From positions 1 through 41,259 of the forward strand of contig VGUH01000023.1 of assembly GCA_016874295.1 (NCBI GenBank): a stretch of DNA of 41,259 nt, read 5' to 3'. Position 1 is the stretch's first letter; each line of letters opens with the position of its first letter. Below, in pieces: positions 41,136 through 41,259 of this stretch. The notes under the pieces are model-generated. The model saw only the letters and a list, made by a program, of their open reading frames with translations, did not search any database and was not told the DNA's origin. The position numbers and the translations under genes are program-made. Origin of the DNA: Gammaproteobacteria bacterium (GTDB lineage: Bacteria; Pseudomonadota; Gammaproteobacteria; Steroidobacterales; Steroidobacteraceae).

Positions 41136-41259
41136 CCTGACACCCTTTTTAGTCCCGTCCGGATCTAGAGTCCGCGGTTAAAGATACTGCTTTTTCGCTC
41201 CGCTGGATCAGCATCTGCGCGTACTCCTGCGGGGTCCGTTTGCCGAGCGAGCTGTGCTC
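41133..41259 (-). mobile_element. IS3-family insertion sequence, one end
   Basis: TGACCTGACACCC starts at 41133 and has the form of an IS3-family terminal repeat. The transposase stop lies 14 bp inside. The rest of the element continues past the window. The junction interrupts the small gene at 40968. Confidence 0.75.
41149..41259 (-). CDS. IS3-family transposase OrfB, C-terminal fragment
   Basis: The visible 36 codons read EHSSLGKRTPQEYAQM, then LIQRSEKAVS and SRSGRD before TAA at 41151-41149. HSSLGxxTPxEYA is the conserved end of the DDE integrase domain (rve) in IS3-family OrfB proteins. The catalytic residues are outside the window. Partial at the window edge. Confidence 0.88.
   Translation of the reverse strand, partial: EHSSLGKRTPQEYAQMLIQRSEKAVSLTADSRSGRD

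Noticed and set aside
1-41259. CRISPR array
   Set aside because: No series of regularly spaced direct repeats was found; the repeats present are single palindromes or inverted repeats.

Overview
The window reads as chromosome of a high-GC, aerobic Gammaproteobacterium, probably in the Xanthomonadales/Nevskiales/Steroidobacter-like part of the class. The main evidence is the block polA, engB, a di-heme cytochrome c4 and a DsbA-like lipoprotein, which is typical of gammaproteobacteria. TamA/TamB, LptM, NudC and an E. coli-type LexA box agree with this. The lineage call is inference from gene content; I could not run a search.

Layout. 1-121: low-GC foreign sequence joined abruptly to a 5'-truncated comM (122-1417). 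1428-3044: membrane-anchored cytochrome c, tRNA-Arg(CCG), a DUF2845-like remnant and a ceramidase-family membrane protein. 3017-8752 (minus): a complete tripartite RND efflux operon. 8792-14932: corA, dsbA-like and cytochrome c4 (minus), engB (plus), then polA and a 58-residue LptM lipoprotein (minus). 15048-17202 (plus): a tightly overlapping operon of a FAH-family hydrolase, maleylacetoacetate isomerase and tryptophan 2,3-dioxygenase. 17180-18779 (minus): an L,D-transpeptidase-like protein and a RES/Xre toxin-antitoxin pair. 18917-20248 (plus): a DUF222-HNH endonuclease behind a LexA box. 20232-40856 is almost wholly on the minus strand: ornithine cyclodeaminase-like protein, class I fumarase, a cytochrome c oxidase cluster with a di-heme subunit II and two subunit III genes, small membrane proteins, a decayed dodA, lysE, tag, two GNAT genes (one frameshifted), VIT1, DoxX, tamB, tamA, DUF4126, nudC and an FlhC-like regulator with an in-frame stop. 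40968-41259: a small gene cut by an IS3-family element whose transposase runs off the window.

How the genes fit together. Respiration is prominent: three soluble or anchored c-type cytochromes or domains, an oxidase that carries its own two c-hemes, and fumarase. Envelope upkeep is served by TamAB, LptM, DsbA, the L,D-transpeptidase and the RND pump. DNA repair and stress functions include polA, tag and the LexA-controlled HNH protein.

Most notable signals: (1) a LexA-controlled DUF222-HNH gene that carries two in-frame copies of the same perfect palindrome; (2) three minus-strand genes for exported proteins that share a near-identical -10 box exactly 6 nt before ATG, which suggests leaderless transcripts; (3) comM broken exactly at its conserved LPKEGG motif; (4) an unusual number of damaged genes (comM, DUF2845, a membrane gene with amber, dodA, a GNAT, flhC-like, a small ORF cut by an IS). 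No CRISPR array or rRNA is present, and no gene-free stretch exceeds 300 bp.
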